The notes below the pieces were generated by a model. The model was not told where the DNA came from and searched no databases. It was given only the letters and a program-made list of their open reading frames with translations. 13,999 nt of DNA from the NCBI GenBank assembly GCA_900765125.1, contig CAAFQL010000123.1, positions 1-13,999 of the forward strand, given 5' to 3'. Source of the stretch: Oscillospiraceae bacterium (GTDB lineage: Bacteria; Bacillota; Clostridia; Oscillospirales; Ruminococcaceae). How positions within the stretch are numbered: position 1 is the first letter of the stretch; every line of letters starts with the position of its first letter. Positions 6,603 to 13,999 of this stretch are shown here, one piece after another. The position numbers and the translations under genes were made by a program.

Positions 6603-6692
6603 TGACAAATGCCTCCTTATAATATTTTCATGCAAAATGCACTGCAATTATACTATTATATTGTGATAATACTGTGATAGCATACTGAAATA
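6603..6692 (-). promoter_or_regulatory. Gap between gltX and the ABC cluster: SD and possible weak promoter
   Basis: This 90-nt gap holds AAGGAGG (6618-6612) for the ATPase gene. On the minus strand two TATAAT boxes occur 2 nt apart (6660-6655 and 6652-6647). No good TTGACA is found 16-18 nt upstream of either, so any promoter is weak or activator-dependent. A direct repeat TATCACA (minus strand) at 6679-6673 and 6668-6662, 11 bp apart, lies just upstream. I see no terminator hairpin with a T tract, so read-through from gltX remains possible. Confidence 0.35.
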
Positions 6693-8144
6693 TCAAGAGA
6701 GCCTTTCAATTCCAATACGGATTCTTCTAAGGGTCTCTTCCTTGCCGAGAATCGCACAGAGATCTGTTCCTCCTCCGGGGGTACACTGCTTACCGGAAAC
6801 AGCTGTACGAAGAGGCCAGAGCATAAAGCCGTTCTTTACCTCAAGCTGTGCAATAAGTCCGAATACAGCTTCATGTATGCTTTCTGATGTCCAGTTTTCC
6901 AGAGCTTCCAGAACAGGAAGCAACTTTGTAAGAGCTTCAAAAGAAGTTTCGGGGGTAGTTTTCATCTTCTTATGACGATACATTTCAAGATCATACTCAG
7001 GCAGCTCATCGATAAAATCTATCTGCTCTGCAATATCTGTGAATATCTCTGTTCTGGGCTTGAGCACATGACAGAGAAGTGTCATATCTGCTATATCACG
7101 CTTTACTGCCTTTTTAATATAAGGAACGGCAATTTCAGCATACTGTTCTTCCGTAAGAGCTGCAACATACTTTGCATTTATAGCACGAAGCTTCATATCG
7201 TCGAAAATAGCAGGTGATTTACTGATTCCTTTGATGTCGAAAGCACTGCACAGTTCTTCAAGAGAATATATTTCCTGTTCGCCTGTAGGTGCCCAGCCGA
7301 GGAGACAAATATAATTCAAAACAGCTTCCGGCAGATAGCCCTTTGCCATAAGATCCTGGAAAGATGCGTCTCCATTGCGTTTTGAAAGCTTATGGGACTG
7401 ATCTTTCATAACAGGTGCACAGTGGATATATATGGGAACATCCCAGCCGAACGCCTTGTAAAGAAGATTGTACTTAGGTGCAGAGGAAAGATACTCGTTA
7501 CCTCTGACAACGTGAGTTATGCCCATCAGATGATCGTCAACAACGTTTGCGAAGTTATATGTAGGCATACCATCTGTCTTTATGAGGATCTGGTCATCAA
7601 GAGTAGAATTCTCTACTGAAATGTCGCCGTATATCTCATCGTGGAATGTAGTAGTTCCTGTAAGAGGCATTTTCTGACGGATAACATAGGGAACACCTGC
7701 GTCAAGTTTAGCCTGAACTTCTTCTTCAGACAGATCACGGCAGTGGCGGTCATACATCGGGTCAAGATGAGCTTCTTCCTGAGCCTTGCGGACGCTGTCC
7801 AATCTTTCCTTATCGCAGAAGCAATAGTAAGCCTCGCCCTTTTTAACAAGTTCCTCTGCGTATGATTTAAACATACCCATTCTTTCAGACTGTACATAAG
7901 GTCCAACAGGACCGCCAATATCGGGGCCTTCGTCCCAGTTAAGACCTGCAATACGCAGTGTATTATAAATTACATCAACAGCACCCTCAACATATCGCTC
8001 CTGATCGGTGTCCTCAATACGGAGAATGAAGTCACCTCCGTCTTTCTTTGCAATAAGATAAGCATAAAGTGCAGTTCTTAAATTACCTATATGCATATAT
8101 CCTGTAGGACTTGGTGCAAATCTGGTTCTGACTTTTTTATCCAT
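6693..8144 (-). CDS. gltX: Glutamyl-tRNA synthetase
   Basis: The 483-residue cytoplasmic class I aminoacyl-tRNA synthetase joins glutamate to its tRNA using ATP, and is of normal length. The N-terminus R-F-A-P-S-P-T-G-Y-M-H-I-G-N (8-21) contains the HIGH-type ATP motif. The second class I motif is K-L-S-K-R (252-256). Other family landmarks are the D-T-D-Q-E-R segment (45-50) and the C-terminal T-P-G-G-G (455-459) and LGKEETLRR (466-474) of the anticodon-binding domain. C108-x-C110 and C135 lie where many bacterial enzymes bind zinc. The SD AGGAG overlaps the ribF stop codon and is 11 nt from the ATG, and the gene starts 14 nt after ribF. Many Clostridia also use such an enzyme to mischarge tRNA-Gln; I cannot decide discrimination here. 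Confidence 0.97.
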   Translation of the reverse strand: MDKKVRTRFAPSPTGYMHIGNLRTALYAYLIAKKDGGDFILRIEDTDQERYVEGAVDVIYNTLRIAGLNWDEGPDIGGPVGPYVQSERMGMFKSYAEELVKKGEAYYCFCDKERLDSVRKAQEEAHLDPMYDRHCRDLSEEEVQAKLDAGVPYVIRQKMPLTGTTTFHDEIYGDISVENSTLDDQILIKTDGMPTYNFANVVDDHLMGITHVVRGNEYLSSAPKYNLLYKAFGWDVPIYIHCAPVMKDQSHKLSKRNGDASFQDLMAKGYLPEAVLNYICLLGWAPTGEQEIYSLEELCSAFDIKGISKSPAIFDDMKLRAINAKYVAALTEEQYAEIAVPYIKKAVKRDIADMTLLCHVLKPRTEIFTDIAEQIDFIDELPEYDLEMYRHKKMKTTPETSFEALTKLLPVLEALENWTSESIHEAVFGLIAQLEVKNGFMLWPLRTAVSGKQCTPGGGTDLCAILGKEETLRRIRIGIERLS

Positions 8145-8158
8145 GGGTCATTTCTCTC

Positions 8159-9067
8159 CTATATAAATTCCGCTAATCTGCGTGCAGTTTCTGTATCCTC
8201 ATAGATCTGCCTTTGCAGTGCGGTTATGTTTTCAAATTTTTTCTCAGAACGAATAAAACGCAAAAGCTTTGTCACGCAGTATTTTCCGTATAAATCGTCC
8301 TTGAAATCAAGTATATGTGTTTCGGCAAGAGGAATATTTTCCTCGGAAACAGTAGGCTTTGTACCTATATTTGTAACTCCGAAATATGTGCCGGACGGCG
8401 TCTCTATTTTGCTCAGATACACACCCTTTGCAGGCACAAGCTGTCCTTTTTTAAAGCTCTGATTGATGGTGGGAAAGTTTATGGTTCTGCCAAGAGCCTT
8501 TCCGTGTATGACCTCTCCGCCTATTTCATAGGGTCTGCCGAGAAGCTCTGCTGCCTTTTCAGGGCTGCCTATGCGGAGATATTCTCTTATGCGAGTTGAT
8601 GAAACCTCAGCGCCTCCGATACATACGGATTCTGCAAGTATCACTTCAAAATCCATCTGCCTGCCGAAACTTACAAGTTCATTAAAACTCCACTTGGCAT
8701 TTTTTCCAAACCGAAAATCGCTGCCGCAGAATACTTTTTTAACATTAAGGATATCTCTCAGTATGTTACGGCAAAAGCTCTCTCCATCCATTTCACCTAT
8801 ATCGGAAAAGCTTCCTGTATACACAGCCTCTATACCCAGATCTTCAAAGAGTCTTTGCTTATGATCTTCATCATAGAGAAATTCAAAGGCTTTACCATGC
8901 TTTTTCGGAAAGGTCTCTGTATTAAAGGTAAATGCACCGGGCACAAGTCCATCTTTCCTGCACTGCACAGCAGCCGCAAGAACTCTTTGATGTCCCAGAT
9001 GAACTCCGTCAAAAAGTCCCAGTGCTATCGCACTTGTCTCCTTCAGCGGCTTTATTACATTTATCAT
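8159..9067 (-). CDS. ribF: Bifunctional riboflavin kinase / FAD synthetase
   Basis: The 302-residue product makes FMN from riboflavin and then FAD from FMN, both using ATP, in the cytoplasm. The N-terminal FMN adenylyltransferase domain (about 12-165) shows A-L-G-L-F-D-G-V-H-L-G-H (15-26), the nucleotide-binding motif, and V-S-S-T-R-I-R (155-161), the second conserved motif. The C-terminal riboflavin kinase domain (about 178-300) has G-R-T-I-N-F-P-T-I-N (193-202) and the V-Y-L-S segment near 216. Length is normal for the family. The SD is weak (AGAAG at 9080-9076, 8 nt spacing), overlapping the truB stop region, so translation may depend on coupling to truB 12 nt upstream. Association of ribF with truB is the standard arrangement in Firmicutes. 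Confidence 0.96.
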   Translation of the reverse strand: MINVIKPLKETSAIALGLFDGVHLGHQRVLAAAVQCRKDGLVPGAFTFNTETFPKKHGKAFEFLYDEDHKQRLFEDLGIEAVYTGSFSDIGEMDGESFCRNILRDILNVKKVFCGSDFRFGKNAKWSFNELVSFGRQMDFEVILAESVCIGGAEVSSTRIREYLRIGSPEKAAELLGRPYEIGGEVIHGKALGRTINFPTINQSFKKGQLVPAKGVYLSKIETPSGTYFGVTNIGTKPTVSEENIPLAETHILDFKDDLYGKYCVTKLLRFIRSEKKFENITALQRQIYEDTETARRLAEFI

Positions 9068-9079
9068 AACTCAAGCTTC

Positions 9080-9982
9080 TTACCTTTCCTCAAAATTCTT
9101 TCCACATCTCAGTTCACAATTTTCAAAGTCTGCCTTTGCCGTTCCTATAAACGTTCCCTCTGAACTGTATACTGTATAATCGCAGCAATTCGGGATTATA
9201 TTATGAATGCGGCCAAGATCAAGCTTTACACCGTTGCGGTACATTCTCGTCTGCACTTCACCCAGACAAACCTTTGGGAAATCTTCAAAAAGCCTTTCTT
9301 TAGGGAAAAGAAGCCCCTCTGCTTGACCAGCTTCCACGGCAGCTTTTACCTCATCAAAAGTGTAGCACTCGCTTATATCAAATCCGGACGCCATAGTTCT
9401 GCAAAGAGAAGTCATAACAGCACCTCCACCCAGAACTCGTCCAATATCATCAATAAGTGTTCGTATATACGTACCCTTACCGCATTTGACGCTGAGAACT
9501 GCCTCCTGCCTGTCTTCATCAAACTGCTTAATATCTATAGAATAGACCTGAACATTCCGCACAGGACGCTCTGCTTCTATACCCTTTCTTGCCAGCTCAT
9601 AAAGGCGCTTGCCGCCTATTGATACTGCGGAATACATAGGCGGCAGCTGCTCTATCTCTCCTGTAAAATCCGGGATAACACTTACAAGTGCATCTTTTGT
9701 AACGTGCATAGATGTATATTCGGAAAACTCATTACCCCAAATATCAAGTGTATCAGACGATACGCCAAAGCGCACTCCTGCAAGATACTCCTTGTCCTGA
9801 CAGGGCATTATATCACAAGCTTTCGCAGCTGTTCCCACAAGCACAGGCAGAACGCCTGTTGCCATAGGGTCAAGTGTACCCGTATGTCCAAGCTTTCTTA
9901 TTCGGAGAATACCTCTGAGCTTGCCTATAACGTCAAAAGAGGTAAACTCCTCAGGCTTATTCATACATAAAATACCGTTCAC
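9080..9982 (-). CDS. truB: tRNA pseudouridine(55) synthase TruB
   Basis: The 300-residue enzyme converts uridine 55 in the T-loop of tRNAs to pseudouridine and also helps tRNA folding. The catalytic segment is G-H-T-G-T-L-D-P (32-39) with nucleophile D38. It is followed by A-T-G-V-L-P-V and further family marks: P-P-M-Y-S-A (about 114-119) and K-G-T-Y-I-R-T-L (about 169-176). The remaining 80 C-terminal residues fit the small C-terminal domain of bacterial TruB. The start is GTG (9982-9980), overlapping the TGA of the nrnA gene in a GTGA arrangement; the next ATG would delete part of the conserved M-N-G-I-L opening. The SD is modest (AGGA close by, AAGGG at 12 nt), so translation is probably coupled to nrnA. 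Confidence 0.96.
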   Translation of the reverse strand: MNGILCMNKPEEFTSFDVIGKLRGILRIRKLGHTGTLDPMATGVLPVLVGTAAKACDIMPCQDKEYLAGVRFGVSSDTLDIWGNEFSEYTSMHVTKDALVSVIPDFTGEIEQLPPMYSAVSIGGKRLYELARKGIEAERPVRNVQVYSIDIKQFDEDRQEAVLSVKCGKGTYIRTLIDDIGRVLGGGAVMTSLCRTMASGFDISECYTFDEVKAAVEAGQAEGLLFPKERLFEDFPKVCLGEVQTRMYRNGVKLDLGRIHNIIPNCCDYTVYSSEGTFIGTAKADFENCELRCGKNFEER

Positions 9983-10947
9983 GTTTCCTGCATTCCCTTC
10001 ATAACAGCTTCTACAAGCAGTCTTTTTGCTTCATCCGCCGGCGCTTCTATAGAACAGCCTGCTGCTTTTATATGACCGCCGCCGCCAAAGTTTCTACAGA
10101 TTTCAGATACATTGACCTTATCCACAGAACGCATGGAAATTCTGAAAAAGTTCTTTTCACGCTCTTTCATAACAATACTTACCTCTGTGCCCTCCACTTG
10201 CAAAGGGAAACCGGCAGTGCCGTCAAGTTCAGCTTCATCTATGCCGTATTTTTCAATGATCTCTCTTGTTATACACACAAGATTACATTTTCCGTCTATA
10301 TAACTTTCAAGCTGCTCTGTGAGCATACAGTCAAGCTGCATTCTTCCCATGCTTTTAACGATAAACATATTCCTGTTTATCATAGAATAGGGAATATCCG
10401 GATGCTGTTCCATGATATCCGCCAAAATACGCAGAGTACGTGCGCCTACATTGTCATGCATAAATCCGCCTGTATCTGTTGCAATACCTGTATAAAGGCA
10501 CACAGCCATTTCTCTTGTAAGAGAAACATTCATTTCACGCAATACCTCATACACTACTTGACAGGCAGCAGCTGCTTTGCCGTCAAGGCAAAGCTCCTTT
10601 GCATAGCCTGAATTTGAAATATGATGATCTATGCAAAGGTCTACCTTACCTGCGTACTGTTCAAAAAGCTCATCGCCGAAAAGCTTTTCATCTGCCACAT
10701 CTACGGATATTATCACATCCGGCTCAAACTGTTCAAGCGTTTCAGCTTCAGGCAGCATAAAGTGATAACGCTCCGGGATAGGGTCACTGCAAAGTACTCT
10801 TGCCTTTTTTTCAAGGCTTCTGAGTGCCAGTGCTAAGGCATAACCTGAGCCTATGCAGTCACCGTCAGGACTTCTGTGAATGAGAATATATGCGCTTTCT
10901 GCTTCAATCAACCGAGCAGCAGTTTCCTTTACTGTAAGCTCTCTCAT
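9979..10947 (-). CDS. nrnA: DHH/DHHA1 phosphoesterase, NrnA-type nanoRNase / pAp phosphatase
   Basis: The 322-residue cytoplasmic metal-dependent hydrolase shows all DHH motifs. They are H24-x-x-x-D28-G-D30, D83 in S-V-D-V-A-D, D107-H108-H109, and D158 in A-T-D-T-G-G. The DHHA1 domain carries F-G-G-G-G-H-I-K-A-A-G (287-297) for substrate binding. Family members degrade 2-5 nt RNAs and dephosphorylate 3'-phosphoadenosine 5'-phosphate; some cleave pGpG or pApA, so exact substrate preference is not visible. The ATG overlaps the rbfA stop by 4 nt (ATGA) and has AGGAGG at 7 nt (10960-10955). Its position between rbfA and truB is conserved across Firmicutes and links RNA turnover with ribosome maturation. 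Confidence 0.93.
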   Translation of the reverse strand: MRELTVKETAARLIEAESAYILIHRSPDGDCIGSGYALALALRSLEKKARVLCSDPIPERYHFMLPEAETLEQFEPDVIISVDVADEKLFGDELFEQYAGKVDLCIDHHISNSGYAKELCLDGKAAAACQVVYEVLREMNVSLTREMAVCLYTGIATDTGGFMHDNVGARTLRILADIMEQHPDIPYSMINRNMFIVKSMGRMQLDCMLTEQLESYIDGKCNLVCITREIIEKYGIDEAELDGTAGFPLQVEGTEVSIVMKEREKNFFRISMRSVDKVNVSEICRNFGGGGHIKAAGCSIEAPADEAKRLLVEAVMKGMQET

Positions 10948-11321
10948 TCCTGCTCCTCCTGCACATCTTCATCTATTACAGGTGGCTGTACATGGTGAAG
11001 CATTTCATTTATTCTTGCACTATGTGCAATTGAATCATCTGCAATAAAGTGCATAGCAGGAACTTTACGCATTTTAAGGCGGCGGAATACTTCACGCTTT
11101 ATATACCCTTCTGCACTTCTGAGACCCTTTGCGGATTCTTCTGCCTTTGACTGACCGCTAAGACTTGATACATATATCTTGCAGTTAGACATATCTCTTG
11201 ACAGTTCCACACGGACTATGCTCAGAAGAGGGTCAATCCTTGGGTCTTTAAGCTCACGGAGAACTGCTGTCAGCTCTCTGAACAAATCCTCTTCTGTACG
11301 GCTTATATTAAAACTTGCCAT
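10944..11321 (-). CDS. rbfA: 30S ribosome-binding factor A
   Basis: The 125-residue protein helps late maturation of the 30S subunit by binding near 16S rRNA helix 1 and the 3' region. The single KH-like domain is recognisable from L-K-D-P-R-I (43-48 region), V-x-V-E-L-S-R-D, and K-I-Y-V-S. The C-terminal H-F-I-A-D-D-S-I (about 91-98) is followed by the R-I-N-E-M-L helix. The N-terminal part is a little shorter than the typical start with several basic residues, and the tail after 110 is acidic (DEDVQEEQE). The ATG overlaps the infB TAA by one base (TAATG), and its GGAGGAG site lies inside the last infB codons, so translation should be coupled. Confidence 0.95.
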   Translation of the reverse strand: MASFNISRTEEDLFRELTAVLRELKDPRIDPLLSIVRVELSRDMSNCKIYVSSLSGQSKAEESAKGLRSAEGYIKREVFRRLKMRKVPAMHFIADDSIAHSARINEMLHHVQPPVIDEDVQEEQE

Positions 11322-13882
11322 TAGTCTCTATACTCCTCCATAATAAAGGCTTCAAAAATGTCGCCTTCCTTGAAGTCACGGAACTTTTCAAGTGTAATAC
11401 CGCACTCGTAGCTCTCTGTAACTTCCTTTACATCGTCCTTGAAACGCTTAAGGCTGGACATCTTATCCTCTGCAATTACAACGCCGTCACGTACGATACG
11501 TATCTGACACTGTCTTGTTACCTTGCCATTCAGAACATATGCACCTGCAACTGCACCGACATTAGAGATCTTGTAAACCTGGCGAACTTCGATGCGTCCC
11601 ATAACGATTTCACGATACTTCGGGTCAAGCATACCCTTCATAGCGGTTTCTACATCTTCGATCGCATCATAAATAACACGATATGTTCGGATCTCTACCT
11701 TGTCACGGCCTGCTGTTTCTTCTGCAATAAGGTCAGGACGAACATTAAATCCGATTATAATAGCGTTTGAAGCACTGGCAAGCATAACATCGCTTTCCTT
11801 AATACCGCCTACGCCTCCGTGGATAACTCGTACACGAACTTCGTCATTAGACAGCTTTTCAAGTGACTGCTTAACAGCTTCTACTGAACCCTGTACGTCA
11901 GCCTTAACAACAATACTCAGTTCCTTCATTTCGCCCTCTTCTATCTGGCTAAACAGATTGTCAAGAGTTACTTTCTGATATTCATTGAACTTAGCCTGCT
12001 TTGCTTCATGCTTTCTCTGCTCTACAAGTGTTCTTGCAAGACGTTCATCTTCAACAGCGTTGAATGTATCACCTGCTTCCGGAACTTCTGCCATACCTGT
12101 GATCTCTACCGGTACAGATGGACCTGCACTATCTACTGTCTGACCCTTATCATTGGTCATAACTCTTACTCTGCCCACCGTTGTACCAGCAATGATAACA
12201 TCACCTGTGTGGAGAGTACCATTCTGCACAAGCACTGTTGCGATAGGACCTCTGCCCTTATCAAGACGTGCTTCTACTACGGTACCCTTTGCTCGACGGG
12301 TTGAATTTGCCTTGAGTTCCTGCATTTCTGCAACAAGGAGAACATTTTCCAGAAGATCGTCTATACCTTCGCCTGTCTTAGCGGATACAGGAACGCAGAT
12401 AACGTCACCGCCCCAGTCTTCACATACCATATCATATTTAGTAAGTTCTTCCTTGACTCTGTCGGGGTTTGCGCCTTCCTTATCCATCTTGTTGATCGCA
12501 ACAATAACAGAAACTCCTGCTGCCTTTGCATGGCTTATAGACTCAACTGTCTGCGGCATGATGCCGTCATCTGCTGCTACAACGAGGATAGCAATATCGG
12601 TGATATTAGCGCCTCTTGCTCTCATAGCAGTGAACGCTTCGTGTCCCGGAGTATCAAGGAAAGTTATCTGCTTGCCTTCGTGTGTAACCTGATATGCACC
12701 GATATGCTGTGTAATACCGCCTGCTTCACCAGCTGTTACATGAGCGTTACGAATTCTGTCAAGGATAGATGTCTTACCATGGTCAACGTGACCCATTACA
12801 CAGACAACAGGGCAGCGTTCTTCTGTATCCTCACTCTCGTCTACTTCTTCAATAAGACGTTCCTCAATAGTAACGATAACTTCCTTTTCGACCTTCGCAC
12901 CCAGCTCTTCTGCAACCAGTGATGCTGTGTCAAAGTCGATCTCCTCATTTATGGTAGCCATAATGCCCAGCATCATAAGCTTTTTGATAACTTCTGTAGC
13001 CGTTACCTTGAGACGTGCTGCAAGATCGCTTACAACGATAGTATCCGGTATCATGACCTTAAGCTGCTGCTTTCTTGCTCTCTCAAGTTCCAGACGGCGC
13101 AGCTTATCCTGCTCTGTCTCACGCTTATTTGAATACTTCTGCTTGTTTCTCTGGGCAGACTTCTGATTGATCTTCTGTTTCTTTGTGGAATAGTTATCCT
13201 TGCTGTACTTTCCGGCAGGAGCAATCTGCTCATAACGCTGGTTGTACTTGTCAAGGTCTACATAAGAACCTCTTGTGTCGACAGTACGACGCTTTTCAAC
13301 AGTAGAACTTCCTCCTGAGGAAAGTTCTACCTCCACATGAAGTCTTTCACCATGCTTCTGTGCCTTAGGCGGCTGCTTCTTCTTATCATTTTTTCTATCA
13401 GACTTCTGCTCATTATTATGCTTTGAAGGCTGAGGCTGAACCTTTGCCGGCTCCTGCTTTGACTTTGGCTCATTATTTACATTTTCGGCCTGTTTTTCTG
13501 CATTCTTATGAGCAGCAGGCTTTTCTGTCTTCTTCTCCGTCTTAGCTTTCTTCGGAGCAGTCTTTACTGTTTCAGCAGCAGTTTCCTGATTTTTTTCTGT
13601 TTTCTTCATACTTTTCTTTTCCTGTTTCTTTTCTTCAGTTTTGGGTTTCTTTTTAAATGCACTTCTCGGCAGGCTGCGTGTTGAAAAATAATCATCGAAA
13701 CTTTCAACCTGCTGCTTCTGAGTAAAATGTTCCAGAGCTGCATTTATTTCCGCTTCCGTAAGACCGCTTCCTGCCTTTTTCTTCTGTTCACCCTGGCTGC
13801 TGCTTTCGTAAAAAGCAATCAGCTCCGCTGCATCCATCTGCAGATCCTTTGCCACATCACTAAGTTTTCTCTTCTTCGTCAT
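11321..13882 (-). CDS. infB: Translation initiation factor IF-2
   Basis: The 853-residue GTPase brings fMet-tRNA to the 30S subunit and promotes subunit joining. An IF2_N-like helical segment (about 5-25) is followed by a long Lys/Glu/Gln-rich, low-complexity linker (about 70-270). A second IF2_N domain lies at about 280-330. GTPase motifs are G-H-V-D-H-G-K-T-S (364-372), G-G-I-T-Q-H (388-393), D-T-P-G-H-E (410-415), N-K-M-D (464-467) and S-A-K (500-502). Domains II, III and IV follow, with the fMet-tRNA-binding C-terminal domain (about 750-853) present in full. AGGAGG sits 8 nt before the ATG (13896-13891). The linker is expected to vary in sequence between species. The gene follows the L7Ae-like gene by 29 nt. 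Confidence 0.98.
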   Translation of the reverse strand: MTKKRKLSDVAKDLQMDAAELIAFYESSSQGEQKKKAGSGLTEAEINAALEHFTQKQQVESFDDYFSTRSLPRSAFKKKPKTEEKKQEKKSMKKTEKNQETAAETVKTAPKKAKTEKKTEKPAAHKNAEKQAENVNNEPKSKQEPAKVQPQPSKHNNEQKSDRKNDKKKQPPKAQKHGERLHVEVELSSGGSSTVEKRRTVDTRGSYVDLDKYNQRYEQIAPAGKYSKDNYSTKKQKINQKSAQRNKQKYSNKRETEQDKLRRLELERARKQQLKVMIPDTIVVSDLAARLKVTATEVIKKLMMLGIMATINEEIDFDTASLVAEELGAKVEKEVIVTIEERLIEEVDESEDTEERCPVVCVMGHVDHGKTSILDRIRNAHVTAGEAGGITQHIGAYQVTHEGKQITFLDTPGHEAFTAMRARGANITDIAILVVAADDGIMPQTVESISHAKAAGVSVIVAINKMDKEGANPDRVKEELTKYDMVCEDWGGDVICVPVSAKTGEGIDDLLENVLLVAEMQELKANSTRRAKGTVVEARLDKGRGPIATVLVQNGTLHTGDVIIAGTTVGRVRVMTNDKGQTVDSAGPSVPVEITGMAEVPEAGDTFNAVEDERLARTLVEQRKHEAKQAKFNEYQKVTLDNLFSQIEEGEMKELSIVVKADVQGSVEAVKQSLEKLSNDEVRVRVIHGGVGGIKESDVMLASASNAIIIGFNVRPDLIAEETAGRDKVEIRTYRVIYDAIEDVETAMKGMLDPKYREIVMGRIEVRQVYKISNVGAVAGAYVLNGKVTRQCQIRIVRDGVVIAEDKMSSLKRFKDDVKEVTESYECGITLEKFRDFKEGDIFEAFIMEEYRD

Positions 13883-13911
13883 AGGCGAACCCTCCTGTTC
13901 ATTGTGTTCTG

Positions 13912-13999
13912 CTAATCAATATCCTCTGAAAGCTCTATAAGTCTTTTTGCAAAGCCTTTATCACATATTGCAAGAACGCCTGCTTTTCTGCCCACCGCA
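13912..13999 (-). CDS. ylxQ: L7Ae-family ribosomal-type protein YlxQ (C-terminal end)
   Basis: Only the last 29 codons and the TAG stop (13914-13912) are in the window; the start is beyond the right edge. The end of the protein reads A-V-G-R-K-A-G-V-L-A-I-C-D-K-G-F-A-K followed by a short acidic tail (ELSEDID). This is the C-terminal strand and helix of the small L7Ae/L30e RNA-binding fold found in YlxQ. YlxQ binds kink-turn RNA in related Firmicutes. Its position directly before infB matches the conserved nusA-ylxR-ylxQ-infB order, which strengthens the call despite the short sequence. Confidence 0.82.
   Translation of the reverse strand, partial: AVGRKAGVLAICDKGFAKRLIELSEDID

Noticed and set aside
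6603..6647. Upstream extension of the ATPase gene (15 extra codons)
   Set aside because: The family-typical start M-I-E-V-K-N-L has a full AAGGAGG at 9 nt. The extension would place this SD inside the coding region and adds non-conserved residues.
8137..8151. Four-codon open frame (MTHG, stop) overlapping the gltX start
   Set aside because: It has an ATG 4 nt after the AGGAG and could in principle affect gltX initiation, but a frame of four codons occurs easily by chance and no leader-peptide features are present.
9203..9622. 139-codon plus-strand open frame opposite truB
   Set aside because: It is antisense to a complete truB with all catalytic motifs, has no SD, and its translated sequence resembles no family I know.
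10072..12692. Long plus-strand open frames opposite nrnA, rbfA and infB (up to 179 codons)
   Set aside because: They lie antisense to strongly conserved genes, have no ribosome binding sites or promoters, and their products are Cys/Ser/Thr-rich without recognisable motifs. They are frame shadows.
13462..13672. Repetitive Lys/Glu-rich stretch in infB considered as a repeat element
   Set aside because: It is the normal low-complexity linker of IF-2; no exact DNA repeat unit is evident.

Overview
The window looks like a chromosomal segment of a low-to-mid GC Gram-positive anaerobe of the Clostridia, most likely a Ruminococcus-type member of the Oscillospiraceae. Three things point there: the Firmicutes gene order ylxQ-infB-rbfA-nrnA-truB-ribF, strong AAGGAGG-like ribosome binding sites at mostly 7-10 nt spacing, and secreted proteins carrying dockerin-type calcium loops beside a cohesin-like domain. 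Every gene I can support lies on the minus strand, so transcription runs from high to low coordinates. I see no tRNA, rRNA, CRISPR array, insertion sequence or prophage gene.

Region 13999-6693 is a housekeeping block. It holds the end of an L7Ae-family protein (YlxQ), translation initiation factor IF-2 (infB), ribosome-binding factor A (rbfA), a DHH/DHHA1 phosphoesterase of the NrnA type, tRNA pseudouridine-55 synthase (truB), riboflavin kinase/FAD synthetase (ribF) and glutamyl-tRNA synthetase (gltX). Genes are separated by 0-29 nt or overlap by 1-4 nt, which suggests one translationally coupled transcript for ribosome assembly, initiation, tRNA modification and charging, RNA turnover and flavin supply.

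Region 6602-1324 is a second tight cluster: an ABC ATPase, an ABC-2 permease, a GldG-type auxiliary membrane protein, a membrane-anchored DUF4340 protein and a small conserved-looking protein of about 95 residues that I do not recognise. A rho-independent terminator (1284-1322) follows directly. The first three genes resemble the GldA/GldF/GldG transporter set first known from gliding Bacteroidetes. The substrate in Clostridia is, to my knowledge, unassigned. A 90-nt gap separates this cluster from gltX, so it may be read through from gltX or have its own weak promoter.

Region 1206-1 is a separately controlled secreted-protein operon. A perfect-consensus sigma-A promoter (TTGACA, 17-nt spacer, TATAAT) sits inside or beside a 41-bp imperfect palindrome. 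It drives a 321-residue exported protein with a cohesin-like domain and a dockerin whose two calcium loops are unusually far apart. Twenty-six nt later comes a second exported protein, cut by the window edge, with a dockerin-type calcium loop directly after its signal peptide. This operon, a possible small cellulosome- or amylosome-like adaptor pair, and the Gld-type transporter cluster with its unknown small partner are the most interesting parts of the window.
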